A DNA stretch of 64,000 bases from Alkalihalobacterium elongatum (GTDB lineage Bacteria; Bacillota; Bacilli; Bacillales; Bacillaceae_F): positions 186,001 to 250,000 of the forward strand of contig NZ_WMKZ01000001.1 in NCBI RefSeq assembly GCF_019024285.1, written 5' to 3'. A program made the translations under genes and the position numbers. Position 1 is the first letter of the stretch. The number at the start of each line of letters is the position of its first letter. Shown here piece after piece: positions 27,219 through 35,723 of the stretch. The notes beneath the pieces are model-generated. The model did not search any database and was not told the origin of the DNA. It saw only the letters and a list, made by a program, of their open reading frames with translations.

Positions 27219-28661
27219 TTGGGTGCGATTAACGGTAAGACCTATACTGATCGTATCGATCAACTGAAATCCGAAGTTTGGATTGACGGAGGTCGCGTTG
27301 AAGGTAAAATTTCTGAACACCCCGCATTTAGAGGAGTTATTGAAAGTCAGGCACATTTATATGATTTACAGCATAAAACTTCGATTAAAAAAATCATGAC
27401 CTACACCTCCCCTATTACAGGGGAGAAAGTAGGAACTTCCTTTCTCATTCCGAAAACAAAAAGCGATTTAAAGAAGCGGCGACTTATGGCGCAAGAATGG
27501 GCTAGAACGAATGCAGGATTGATGGGAAGAAGTCCTGATTATATGAATACGGTTTTAACAGCTTTTGTAGCATCAACAGATATTCTAGAGGGAAATGAGA
27601 ACTGTTTTCCAGAACACTTACTTTCTTTTTACGAACAAGCAAGAGAGAACGATTTTTCTTTCACCCATACATTTATAAATCCACAATTCAACCGAGCCCC
27701 ACTTCATTTTCTCGATGAATTTCAACACCCTATTGCAGCAAAAGTGATTGAAAAAAATAGTGATGGTATTGTTATTAAAGGAGCGAAACTACTCGCTACA
27801 CAAGGTGGCATCACAGACGAAATCATTGTCTATTCAACAGCTAATCCATTCGATAAGTCTTATGCTTATGCCTTCTCAATTCCAAGCAATACAAAAGGGT
27901 TAAAGTTTTTATGTCGTCAGTCATTCAGCTCTGACACAACGAGGTTTGATTATCCGTTAACCTCTCGCTTTGAAGAGAATGATTCAATCGTCGTCTTTGA
28001 TAATGTAACCGTCCCCTGGGAACGTGTTTTTTATTACGATAATATCCAAGTTGCCAATTCTTTTACATCCAAAGGAGCATTTACTTCCCTTGCCTTACAT
28101 CAGGTCGTTTCTCGTCAGGTAGTTAAGTTAGAATTTATATTAGGAGTAGCTCAATTGATCGTCGACACGATTAATACAGGTGAATACCAGCATGTTCAAG
28201 AAAAAGTTTCGGAAATTATCATTGGTCTAGAAACGATGAAAGCGTTCCTAATCGCTTCTGAAGCTGAAGCAACGAAGAATAGAAATGGAGTTTTGTTGCC
28301 TGCGATAAACCCTATTTACACAGGTATCAATACATTTCAGCGTCTATACCCAAGAGTAGTAGAAATCATTCAATTACTCGGGGCAAGCGGGATGATTAAC
28401 ATCCCTACAGAGAAAGATTTTGAAGCTAACATAAAGAACGATCTAAACTTATACCTTCAAGCAAAAACGAAAGATGCCAAAGCGCGAGTAAAGCTCTTTC
28501 GCCTTGCTTGGGATTTATGTATGAGTCCATTCGGAACGAGGCAAACATTGTATGAAAGGTTTTTCTTTGGCGACCCCGTCAGATTATCAAGTAGCTTATT
28601 TATTAATTACAATAAAAAACCATTGGTCGATCGAGTTGAGCGATTTTTAGAAGAATACTAG
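27219..28661 (+). CDS. hpaB: HpaB-type flavin-dependent 4-hydroxyphenylacetate 3-monooxygenase
   Basis: 480 residues, the size of the oxygenase component (HpaB/YoaI group) that ortho-hydroxylates phenols with reduced FAD. The start MGAINGKTYTDRIDQLKSEV and WIDGGRVEGKISEHPAFRG are characteristic, as are the middle block ATQGGITDE and the C-terminal MSPFGTRQTLYERFFFGDPV. Start: TTG at 27219-27221, eight bases after AGGTGA, gives the family N-terminus; an in-frame GTG at 27207 has no room for a site. The flavin reductase (HpaC) and ring-cleavage genes are not adjacent, so the pathway is open. A near-perfect 15-bp inverted repeat follows. Confidence 0.86.
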   Translation: MGAINGKTYTDRIDQLKSEVWIDGGRVEGKISEHPAFRGVIESQAHLYDLQHKTSIKKIMTYTSPITGEKVGTSFLIPKTKSDLKKRRLMAQEWARTNAGLMGRSPDYMNTVLTAFVASTDILEGNENCFPEHLLSFYEQARENDFSFTHTFINPQFNRAPLHFLDEFQHPIAAKVIEKNSDGIVIKGAKLLATQGGITDEIIVYSTANPFDKSYAYAFSIPSNTKGLKFLCRQSFSSDTTRFDYPLTSRFEENDSIVVFDNVTVPWERVFYYDNIQVANSFTSKGAFTSLALHQVVSRQVVKLEFILGVAQLIVDTINTGEYQHVQEKVSEIIIGLETMKAFLIASEAEATKNRNGVLLPAINPIYTGINTFQRLYPRVVEIIQLLGASGMINIPTEKDFEANIKNDLNLYLQAKTKDAKARVKLFRLAWDLCMSPFGTRQTLYERFFFGDPVRLSSSLFINYNKKPLVDRVERFLEEY

Positions 28662-28698
28662 CTATTACTTTCTAAATAAAAGCGTTACTAAGTTTTAT

Positions 28699-28752
28699 GT
28701 TGATTTTGAGCTCATTATGAAGTTACATTACACCGAAGAGCTCAAAATCAAC
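28699..28752. repeat. Perfect 15-bp inverted repeat after hpaB
   Basis: GTTGATTTTGAGCTC (28699-28713) and its exact complement (28738-28752) flank 24 bp between convergent genes. No T-run adjoins, so it is not an ideal terminator; it could be a transcription barrier or an element relic. Confidence 0.7.
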
Positions 28753-28771
28753 AGTATCGGCTATAACACGA

Positions 28772-28993
28772 CTATTCAATTTCTTTATTTAATATAAAAA
28801 CCATTAGATAATAAAAGATTGCACTACCTACTGTGAAGAAACGAAATTCCCATAATTTTGCCCGAGAGTACTTTTCTACATAAAGATTGGCATCAATTAT
28901 GGAAGCTAACAACATGCCACCAAAAATAAAAATTCCAATCAAGTATAGTAATTTTTTCACCTTCATAGGCTTTGCATATTTAATTTCACCCAT
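28772..28993 (-). CDS. Small two-helix membrane protein, unknown
   Basis: 73 residues: basic start (KYAKPMKVKK), helix about 14-33, a polar loop with YVEKYSRAKLWEFRF, helix about 50-68, ending NKEIE. No family recognised. GGAGTGA precedes the ATG. Confidence 0.6.
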   Translation of the reverse strand: MGEIKYAKPMKVKKLLYLIGIFIFGGMLLASIIDANLYVEKYSRAKLWEFRFFTVGSAIFYYLMVFILNKEIE

Positions 28994-29126
28994 GCCATAT
29001 TCACTCCATTCTTGGAACTACCAGTTCATTAAGTGAAACAAAGCTTTAGTCTACCTTCAGCTATTTAATTCTATATTCCTCACATTGCTTATACTTAGGA
29101 GAGTTGCTTCTTAATACAATCACCTT

Positions 29127-29624
29127 TTACTTCCAAACCTCATCCAATTTATCCGAGTAAAAATGTATAGCTTTTTTGTATTTTAATATTTCCTCATCCT
29201 TGGTGGTCTCAAGTAAACTTTCCAAAAGTGTTTCCATAGCTATACTATGTTCCTTTAAATTATAGAGAGTCATCGAATAAAAAACTTTAAGTGCATAGTT
29301 GTTTGGAAAATGGTTAATCGCTTCCTTGAGTATTTGTTGAGACTTTTCGTATTCACCTAACGTTCGAAATGTACTGCCTAAACCTAAATACGCACCTTCC
29401 AACCACTCATCTGATAAGCCAAGCTCGATCGCTTTCTCATAAAAAGGGACTGCATGTGCTTCCTCCCCTAATACGTCATAACTCCATGCACATTGGTAAT
29501 TGACAACTGGATCCTCTGGATATTCTGTAACTAATTGTAAAATTAATTGATTAGAAGACTTTAATTGCCCTTCCTTTCTCAATTCGATGGCTTTGTTCAA
29601 TTGTCGAATTAGTTGATCATCCAT
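29127..29624 (-). CDS. Tetratricopeptide-repeat protein
   Basis: 165 residues built from about four TPR-like helix pairs: KAIELRKEGQLKSSNQLIL, NYQCAWSYDVLGEEAHAVPF, GAYLGLGSTFRTLGEYEKSQ and YALKVFYSMTLYNLKEHSIA, each with the Gly/Ala and Tyr/Phe positions of the motif. A cytoplasmic protein-binding scaffold; partner unknown. ATG 29622-29624 is nine bases from AGGAG; the GTG two codons upstream is only three bases from it. Confidence 0.82.
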   Translation of the reverse strand: MDDQLIRQLNKAIELRKEGQLKSSNQLILQLVTEYPEDPVVNYQCAWSYDVLGEEAHAVPFYEKAIELGLSDEWLEGAYLGLGSTFRTLGEYEKSQQILKEAINHFPNNYALKVFYSMTLYNLKEHSIAMETLLESLLETTKDEEILKYKKAIHFYSDKLDEVWK

Positions 29625-29849
29625 TTTCACATGCTCCTTCCTTTACTACCCCAAAAAAAAATAAACAAAGAAAGATTTAATTAACCAACCATTTTCTTTT
29701 ACGTAATTCTAGGTTCATAGGTTTCAAAAAATTAACACTTCTTTCTCAATTCTCTTCTTTCTTTTATAATGCATCTGTAATACAATATCCCCATCCAATA
29801 TATGGTTTTTCTTACTTCTAATCTATTATTCAATAAGGTGTGTTTTAGG

Positions 29850-30548
29850 ATGAAATATTTTAAAAGGCTCTTTCTGTCGATTTCTCTGCTCACAGTTGCG
29901 CTTCTATCATTTGTGTATTTTTTTAAAGGAGGGATTATTCTCGATTCGCTCGGAATACATTTAGAGAGGTTTTCTATACAATCTGTAAACGTTCCTGAAG
30001 AATATTCACCTGTAGACCGAAATAAAAATGGAATTCCAGACCCTTTAGATATCGTTTTAACTGCTAGAAAAGAAGTTGAACAGCGGACTCATTATAAGAG
30101 TACATACTATGCAGGCGGTTACCCACCTAATGATGAAGGGGTATGTACTGATGTCATTTGGCGTGGTTTACTAGGAGTAGATATTATCTTAAAAGACCTT
30201 ATGGACGTTGATATTGCAAATAATGCTGATTTATACCCAAGAGTTGGCGGGAAACCTGACCCAAATATTGACTTTCGCCGCGTATCAAACCAAAATGTTT
30301 ATTTTGAGCGTCACGCCGAGTCATTAACAACAGAACTAATTCCAGGTGATATTGAGAATTTAAAAGAATGGCAGCCTGGAGATATCGTTGTTTTCCTAGA
30401 AGGCTTCCACCATGTTGGTATTGTTTCGGATAAACGAGCAAAAGACGGCACACCCTATTTAATTCACAATAACCGTCCTTTTGCAGCTGAAGTGAAACTT
30501 ACTTCATTCTCCACACCTATTGCTGCTCATTATCGTTGGAAGTATTAA
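29850..30548 (+). CDS. DUF1287 secreted protein (YijF family)
   Basis: 232 residues. One N-terminal membrane helix (about 6-26) then an extracytoplasmic domain with YYAGGYPPNDEGVCTDVIWR, WQPGDIVVF, HHVGIVSD and PYLIHNN: the Cys, His and Asn/Asp pattern of the NlpC/P60-like DUF1287 family (YijF in E. coli). A peptidase or amidase activity is plausible from the fold but not shown. ATG 29850-29852 lies after AAGGTG; an ATG 16 codons upstream has no site. Confidence 0.78.
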   Translation: MKYFKRLFLSISLLTVALLSFVYFFKGGIILDSLGIHLERFSIQSVNVPEEYSPVDRNKNGIPDPLDIVLTARKEVEQRTHYKSTYYAGGYPPNDEGVCTDVIWRGLLGVDIILKDLMDVDIANNADLYPRVGGKPDPNIDFRRVSNQNVYFERHAESLTTELIPGDIENLKEWQPGDIVVFLEGFHHVGIVSDKRAKDGTPYLIHNNRPFAAEVKLTSFSTPIAAHYRWKY

Positions 30549-30602
30549 TGGTGATATAAAGTGCTAGGCAGTTTTTGTGGTTTATTTATTTCAGTTCCAG
30601 GT

Positions 30603-31370
30603 TTAACTATTGAAAAGATGGTGTAAGAACCGATCTTTATCGTCAAAAAATTGTTTTGTAATTTGATAATGATCGGTTTCTTCTAATACACTTTCCTTCA
30701 TTCCAGCCTCTGTTAGTTGAATGATTTTCGCATGTGGGTATGCCATGATAATGGGAGAATGGGTAGAAATGATAAGCTGTGAACCTTGTTGGACGAGTTC
30801 GTGAATTCTTACCAACAATGACATTTGTCGTAAAGGTGACAATGCCGCCTCTGGCTCATCCAAAATATATAACCCACTCCCTTGAAATCGTTCCAAAAAT
30901 GCAGCAAAAAACGACTCACCATGTGATTGTTCATGAAGTGACTTTCCACCGAATGATTGGATGATTTTCGAACCACCACCAGGCTCTTTATCTAGTTCTT
31001 CAATATTGGTAGCTACGTTATAAAATGTCTCTGCTCGAAAGAAAAAATAATCTTCAGGCTTATAAATTCCTTTAGCGATACGCAGAAACTGATGTAGCAT
31101 TGAATGAGATTGATAGCTTGAAAAATTAAAGTTTTTCGATCCACCTTCTGGATTAAACCCTAAAGATATTGCAATTCCTTCAAGTAATGTAGACTTTCCC
31201 ATCCCATTCTCTCCAACAATAAAAGTGACATTCGGATGAAATTCTAGTTCTTTAAAGTTTTGTATAACAGGTAAGCTAAATGGAAATTCACATGATGAAA
31301 CAGGAGATATCTCATCTCGTTTTAATGTTAGACCCCTAATATATTTTGTTGACTCCGTTAATTTTTTCAA
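30603..31370 (-). CDS. AAA (ABC-like) ATPase, stand-alone
   Basis: 255 residues of the compact SMC/RecF-type ATPase group. Walker A is GENGMGKST (53-61), the signature-like SHGESFF 149-155, Walker B LYILDEPEAALSP 167-179, and switch His204 in ISTHSP. The section between is short, without coiled coil or nuclease domain. Members occur as lone genes in many Bacteria with unknown function; some homologues work with a partner nuclease, which is not present here (neighbours are DUF1287 and CPBP genes). No obvious ribosome binding site beyond AGGAGG about 11 bases before the ATG. Confidence 0.83.
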   Translation of the reverse strand: MKKLTESTKYIRGLTLKRDEISPVSSCEFPFSLPVIQNFKELEFHPNVTFIVGENGMGKSTLLEGIAISLGFNPEGGSKNFNFSSYQSHSMLHQFLRIAKGIYKPEDYFFFRAETFYNVATNIEELDKEPGGGSKIIQSFGGKSLHEQSHGESFFAAFLERFQGSGLYILDEPEAALSPLRQMSLLVRIHELVQQGSQLIISTHSPIIMAYPHAKIIQLTEAGMKESVLEETDHYQITKQFFDDKDRFLHHLFNS

Positions 31371-31416
31371 ATATTATTTACCTCCTACCATGTTAATTTT
31401 GTACTTATATCGTACC

Positions 31417-31450
31417 AAAAAAAGAAGTTACGATGTCACAACTCCTTTTT
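31417..31450 (-). terminator. Terminator of the CPBP protease gene
   Basis: On the minus strand AAAAAGGAGTT pairs with AACTTCTTTTT (one G-U) around a 10-nt loop and runs into seven T, about 70 bp after the CPBP stop. Confidence 0.6.
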
Positions 31451-31521
31451 AACAAACTATTTTTGATGTACCTACTATTCAACCTATTTCAAAGATACGT
31501 TTTACCATAACGCTGAGCCAA

Positions 31522-32310
31522 TTAGTAAAACATTGGTATAAAAAGCAACTGCATTGAAATATGCGCAGTCATATGACTAAACATTGCGTATTCAATTCCT
31601 CTGCGCCAATATAAATAGCCAAATACGATCCCAAACAGCCCATTTAATAGTAATGAGCGGATTATTAAAATGGAACTTAACTCACCAAAAACAACTTGTG
31701 TTGTTGGAAAGTGACCAACTGCAAAAATAACAGCGGCAAAGACGATAGCAATCCAGTAAAAAGAAGTAGGAACTTCTGCTTTTCTCCTCGCGAAGAGTTT
31801 GTATAAGACCCATACGACTAGTGACATAAGAAAGAGTCTAATAAGAACTTCTTCTATTACACCGCCATATAAAACTCCTGCTATTAAGCCATTAAAAGAA
31901 AATGCAGGAGGATTTTCTGCAATCAGTGGAATATGATGTTGAAAATAAAAAAGATCTGCAGCGATGATCGTAAATCCACCGAGCATTCCTAATAAGATGG
32001 CGTACATTAGCCATCTCCCCGAAACCTTAATCTTTTGGTTTCTATCCACAAGGGCATCGAGAATCGGTAGCTTCAAATTTACTTTTCTAGCTAGAATAAT
32101 CCCTAAAATACTTGCTACAAATGTAGCAATACCAAGCTGAACAGACGCTAGTGCGATAAGTGCTGTAAGCGGAATCGGGAGATCGTTCGGATCAAAGACA
32201 TCGGGTGATAAGTAGACACTCATCGTTTCCATTTGATAAGGGACAATAAAAATACCAGCCACCATTCCAATTGCAGCTAATATGAGTGCAATATATAAAT
32301 TTTTCTTCAT
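31522..32310 (-). CDS. CPBP family intramembrane metalloprotease
   Basis: 262 residues, about six to eight membrane helices. The three active-site motifs are visible: EEVLIR (Glu153, Glu154, Arg158), AVGHFP (His200) and YAMFSHMTAH (His246, His250), the CAAX-protease/bacteriocin-processing (Abi) pattern. Substrate unknown. AGGTAGGG precedes ATG 32308-32310. The gene starts 38 bp after the stop of the next gene upstream on the same strand, so the two are probably one operon. Confidence 0.85.
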   Translation of the reverse strand: MKKNLYIALILAAIGMVAGIFIVPYQMETMSVYLSPDVFDPNDLPIPLTALIALASVQLGIATFVASILGIILARKVNLKLPILDALVDRNQKIKVSGRWLMYAILLGMLGGFTIIAADLFYFQHHIPLIAENPPAFSFNGLIAGVLYGGVIEEVLIRLFLMSLVVWVLYKLFARRKAEVPTSFYWIAIVFAAVIFAVGHFPTTQVVFGELSSILIIRSLLLNGLFGIVFGYLYWRRGIEYAMFSHMTAHISMQLLFIPMFY

Positions 32311-32347
32311 TTGCTTCCCTACCTTTCTATAGAACATTAAGTTAATG

Positions 32348-32800
32348 CTATTCATTAATTTTTTGATTGAGAACTTTGTACCACTCTTGTGTTGTCGTTG
32401 AATCTTTAGAATTAATAAATATATAGTTCTCTGATGTTTTAATATAGATAAATGGCGGCTTGTTTAGATGAACATAAAGACGACCTCTTCCTAGATCTTC
32501 AAGCAAAAACTGTCCTTTTTTTCGGTTAAAAACCGAAGATCCCCCAACTTTACGATTGATTTTTGGAATTACTTGATGGAGTTCAACGGTCTCAATGTCA
32601 GCAATGGCCAGTTCTGTACCCATATGACCAGTTACGATAATATTATTTGCTTCAATCTCTAACTCATTGGCAGAATAAGTTAAAAAAACAACAACACCAA
32701 TGACTATGAATGCAAAGATCGCCATTGCAATCGATATAAGTCTTAAGATTCTTTTAATATTATCCTTTGTCTCTAAATGATCCGATGCGTCCCTCGTCAT
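32348..32800 (-). CDS. Membrane-anchored protein, possible PH-like domain
   Basis: 150 residues: a charged cytoplasmic start, one helix (about 20-42), then a beta-rich domain (NELEIEANNIIVTGHMGTE, ADIETVELHQVIPKIN, FIYIKTSENYIFINSK, ending in the helix TTQEWYKVLNQ). The layout (helix, strands, IADIETVEL, C-terminal helix) resembles bacterial PH-domain membrane proteins, without clear family identification. ATG 32798-32800 lies eight bases from GGAGG. Likely co-transcribed with the CPBP gene. Confidence 0.6.
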   Translation of the reverse strand: MTRDASDHLETKDNIKRILRLISIAMAIFAFIVIGVVVFLTYSANELEIEANNIIVTGHMGTELAIADIETVELHQVIPKINRKVGGSSVFNRKKGQFLLEDLGRGRLYVHLNKPPFIYIKTSENYIFINSKDSTTTQEWYKVLNQKINE

Positions 32801-33066
32801 AAACATTACCTCCCCATAGTTAGTAATTACCACTTAATTATACCTATATTTTGGTAAAAAAATATTATAATTTGGCTGTTTTCGTAAACTTTATTGCTAT
32901 TGGAGCGCTTTCTTTGGAGTCCAATAGCTAAAACAACAATCCTTGACAAAATAGCTTAATAAAAAGTTGCGTTTGGATATGTATTCAAGAATTCATACGT
33001 ATATCTAAAATTATGCTAATATATCCCCGTTCTAGAGGTTTTCATGTCTGTCTGTGATATATTTCA

Positions 33067-33094
33067 TTGCGAAACAGGAGACTAATGATATACT
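33067..33094 (+). promoter_or_regulatory. Putative SigA promoter of modABC
   Basis: TTGCGA (33067-33072), 16-bp spacer, TATACT (33089-33094), 48 bp before modA. The region 32801-33066 otherwise contains a 9-bp inverted repeat GCTATTGGA/TCCAATAGC (32896-32928) and no gene. No ModE-type operator is evident. Confidence 0.55.
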
Positions 33095-33141
33095 CATATT
33101 TAGTTATTATTACTTTTTTATAGAAAGAAAGGGTAGACAAA

Positions 33142-33921
33142 ATGAATGTTAAAATCCTTACTTTATTGACCGTTTTAGGATTGATTATTTTAATAAATAC
33201 TGCTTGTGGAACAGTCAACAATTCACCAGAGGACAGCATAGAACTAAAAATAGCTGCCGCGTCAGGATTAACATTACCTTTTACTGAAATAGGTCAAGCG
33301 TTTGAGCAAGAAACAGGTGTTAAAGTAACATTTTCATTTGGTTCAACAGGTCAATTAGCGGATCAAATTTTAAATGGTGCTCCTTTCGATGTTTTCGCCG
33401 CTGCTGATATCAAATTTATAAATAATTTGGCGGAAAAGGAACTAATTGTTCCAAAATCTAAAAAAATTCACGCTTTAGGCCGTATCGGAATGGCAACTCT
33501 TCCGGATCAAGAAGTGATCGTAGAAACCCTTCATGATCTTTTAAAACCAGAAATTAAAAAAATCGCCATCGCTAACCCTGAACATGCTCCATATGGTCTA
33601 GCTGCGAAACAGTCACTTGAAAAAGCAGGTATATGGGAAGAATTACAAGGAAAAATGGTGTATGGTCGCAATATTTCAGATACATTAGCTTATATAGAAA
33701 CTGGCAATGCGGAGGCAGGAATTATTGCTTTATCACTTTATAACGAAGATGCCGTCAATTTTCATATAATAGACGATACGATGCATGCTCCAGTTGAACA
33801 GTCAATTGCTGTAGTTCGTTCCACCAATCAAGTAGAACTAGCACATGAATTTATTGAATTTACTATGGGTCCAATCGGAAAACCAATTATGGAGAACTAC
33901 GGTTTTATTGTGCCAGAGTGA
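33142..33921 (+). CDS. modA: Molybdate ABC transporter substrate-binding lipoprotein
   Basis: 259 residues. The lipoprotein signal MNVKILTLLT... ends in NTAC with lipidated Cys22. The mature part begins LKIAAASGLTLPFTEIG and has FSFGSTGQLADQI, FDVFAAAD and YGLAAKQSLEKAG, the oxyanion-binding blocks of ModA; Ser residues in AASG and GSTG would bind molybdate or tungstate. First gene of a modA-modB-modC operon, 13 bp before modB. AAAGGGTAG precedes the ATG. Which oxyanion is preferred cannot be read. Confidence 0.93.
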   Translation: MNVKILTLLTVLGLIILINTACGTVNNSPEDSIELKIAAASGLTLPFTEIGQAFEQETGVKVTFSFGSTGQLADQILNGAPFDVFAAADIKFINNLAEKELIVPKSKKIHALGRIGMATLPDQEVIVETLHDLLKPEIKKIAIANPEHAPYGLAAKQSLEKAGIWEELQGKMVYGRNISDTLAYIETGNAEAGIIALSLYNEDAVNFHIIDDTMHAPVEQSIAVVRSTNQVELAHEFIEFTMGPIGKPIMENYGFIVPE

Positions 33922-33934
33922 GGAGAAGTAAGTT

Positions 33935-34606
33935 ATGGGAGAAGTTAATTTATTTCCACTATTTCTTTCTTTGAGAGTTGCTACTACAGCAACTCTTTTA
34001 GCTCTTCTCATCGGCCTTCCTATCGCTTATTACCTTGCAAAATCAAAAGGAAAGCTTGCTGATCTCGTCGATACGGTCATTACACTCCCTGTTGTCTTAC
34101 CGCCTACTGTTCTCGGCTACTATTTACTCGTACTACTAGGAAGACAAAGTCCAATCGGTCAGTTTGTCGAACAACATTTTAATATGACGATTGTCTTCAC
34201 ACCAACTGGTGCCGTCATTGCGGCACTCGTTGTTTCTATTCCTTTTTTAATTAAGTCAGCGAAAGCTTCGTTTGCAAGTGTAGACCAAAACATTGTGAAT
34301 GCTGCAAAAGTATTAGGTCGATCTGATTTTAATATCTTCTTTACTGTTATTTTACCACTTGCGTGGAGAGGCATAGCTTCTGGACTTACACTTTCATTCG
34401 CGCGAGCATTAGGTGACTTCGGTGCTACATTGATGGTTGCAGGAAGCATACCGAATGAAACAATGACCATGCCAATCGCTATATATGATGCGCTTCTTGC
34501 TGGAAACCGAGATTTAGCGAATTTGCTAGTATTTATCATGACAGCAACGTCGATCTCCGTTTTATATATTATTAATCGTTTGGAAAAAAAAGTATTAAAG
34601 GGGTGA
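33935..34606 (+). CDS. modB: Molybdate ABC transporter permease
   Basis: 223 residues, five to six membrane helices. DTVITLPVVLPPTVLGYYLL is the conserved ModB segment, and the EAA-like cytoplasmic loop KVLGRSDFNIFFTVILPLAW (contact with ModC) is followed by SFARALGDFGATLMVAG, a ModB hallmark. AGGAG precedes the ATG; eight bases separate it from modC. Confidence 0.94.
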   Translation: MGEVNLFPLFLSLRVATTATLLALLIGLPIAYYLAKSKGKLADLVDTVITLPVVLPPTVLGYYLLVLLGRQSPIGQFVEQHFNMTIVFTPTGAVIAALVVSIPFLIKSAKASFASVDQNIVNAAKVLGRSDFNIFFTVILPLAWRGIASGLTLSFARALGDFGATLMVAGSIPNETMTMPIAIYDALLAGNRDLANLLVFIMTATSISVLYIINRLEKKVLKG

Positions 34607-34613
34607 AGGAAAA

Positions 34614-35666
34614 ATGTTAGATGTGACAATTCAAAAAAAACTGGATAACTTCGCCCTTGATATTTCGTTCGACGTAAAAAAAGGCATCACTGCATTATTA
34701 GGGCCTTCAGGCTGTGGAAAAAGTTTAACGTTACAATGCCTCGCAGGACTCCAAACTCCCGATGGCGGCAAGATCATATTAAAAGACAGAATTCTTTTTG
34801 ATGCTATAAGTAAAAAAACAATCAAAACGAGACATCGTAACATCGGCTATGTCTTTCAAAACTATGCACTTTTCCCGCATTTAACGGTAAAAGAAAATCT
34901 AGCGTTTGGACTAAAAAAAACACACAAGAAAGCAGAAATTGAAGAGAAGGTCACGGAAATGATCTCGAAAATTCACTTAGAAGGGTATGAGCAACACTTT
35001 CCGAGGCAACTATCTGGTGGGCAGCAACAGCGGGTAGCCCTAGGAAGAACATTAATTACAAACCCTGATTTGCTATTGCTCGATGAACCATTTTCAGCTT
35101 TAGACCATCATGTAAAACATATGCTGGAGCAAGAATTGTTAACAATCATTCAAGAAAACTTTTCAGGTGCTGTGTTACTTGTCACACATAATATGGAAGA
35201 AGCCTACAGACTCGCGGACAAAATTCTACTTTTAAAACAAGGTGGCGTTATTCAATCAGGCGAAAAGGAAGATGTATTTCAACGTCCAAAATCGGTCGCT
35301 GCAGCGCAGATTATTGGCTGTAAAAATATCATTCCTATTCATTCGATCAATATAAAGAGTGAGCTACTTGAAGTAACCAGTCATGGTTCAAGCTTGACCG
35401 TAAAAGACAGTAAAACATTCGAAAATCAACCAACTCATATCGGAATTCACGCTGAAAACATAGAATTTGTCAATGCAGATGCCCCTCCTCTAAATACCTT
35501 TACCTATGAAATTATTGAAATGATAAGCGGCATTAATCAAACACTCATTACACTAAAAGTAGGTAGCCTGGAACTTAAAGCAGTCGTCCCAAATAATAAA
35601 AAACAAGAGATGCTAGCTACCACAAAAATATTCCTACCACCAGAAAATCTATTTCTTCTAAAATAA
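34614..35666 (+). CDS. modC: Molybdate ABC transporter ATP-binding protein
   Basis: 350 residues. Walker A GPSGCGKS (30-37), Q-loop FQNYALFP, signature LSGGQQQR (133-140), Walker B LLLLDEP (153-159) and the switch His in VTHNMEEA. The C-terminal about 120 residues form the MOP/TOBE-like regulatory domain (NIIPIHSI, GIHAENIEFV). Energises ModB. Last gene of the operon; a 42-bp perfect palindrome lies directly after its stop. Confidence 0.94.
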   Translation: MLDVTIQKKLDNFALDISFDVKKGITALLGPSGCGKSLTLQCLAGLQTPDGGKIILKDRILFDAISKKTIKTRHRNIGYVFQNYALFPHLTVKENLAFGLKKTHKKAEIEEKVTEMISKIHLEGYEQHFPRQLSGGQQQRVALGRTLITNPDLLLLDEPFSALDHHVKHMLEQELLTIIQENFSGAVLLVTHNMEEAYRLADKILLLKQGGVIQSGEKEDVFQRPKSVAAAQIIGCKNIIPIHSINIKSELLEVTSHGSSLTVKDSKTFENQPTHIGIHAENIEFVNADAPPLNTFTYEIIEMISGINQTLITLKVGSLELKAVVPNNKKQEMLATTKIFLPPENLFLLK

Positions 35667-35668
35667 AT

Positions 35669-35710
35669 TGGTGCCAGGCACCTTTAGTCGACTAAAGGTG
35701 CCTGGCACCA
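35669..35710. repeat. 42-bp perfect palindrome of GGTGCCTGGCACC repeats
   Basis: Two inverted copies of the 13-mer GGTGCCAGGCACC/GGTGCCTGGCACC (35670-35682 and 35697-35709) flank TTTAGTCGACTAAA. The whole of 35669-35710 is its own reverse complement. It lies between the convergent modC and glpD (14 bp after the glpD stop, 3 bp after the modC stop) and should act as a bidirectional terminator or transcript-end hairpin. Confidence 0.9.
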
Positions 35711-35723
35711 TATTATACGTAAT

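Noticed and set aside
30603-32310. Defence system made of the AAA ATPase and CPBP (Abi-type) protease
   Set aside because: The genes are separated by a terminator, no nuclease or toxin gene is near, and CPBP proteases are common housekeeping proteins.
32896-32928. GCTATTGGA/TCCAATAGC inverted repeat as ModE-type operator
   Set aside because: It lies far from the modA promoter and is not similar to a known molybdate-responsive operator; noted only in the promoter entry.
34159-34629. 156-codon minus-strand frame inside modB
   Set aside because: Antisense shadow of modB, whose membrane-helix codons keep the opposite frame open; no ribosome site.
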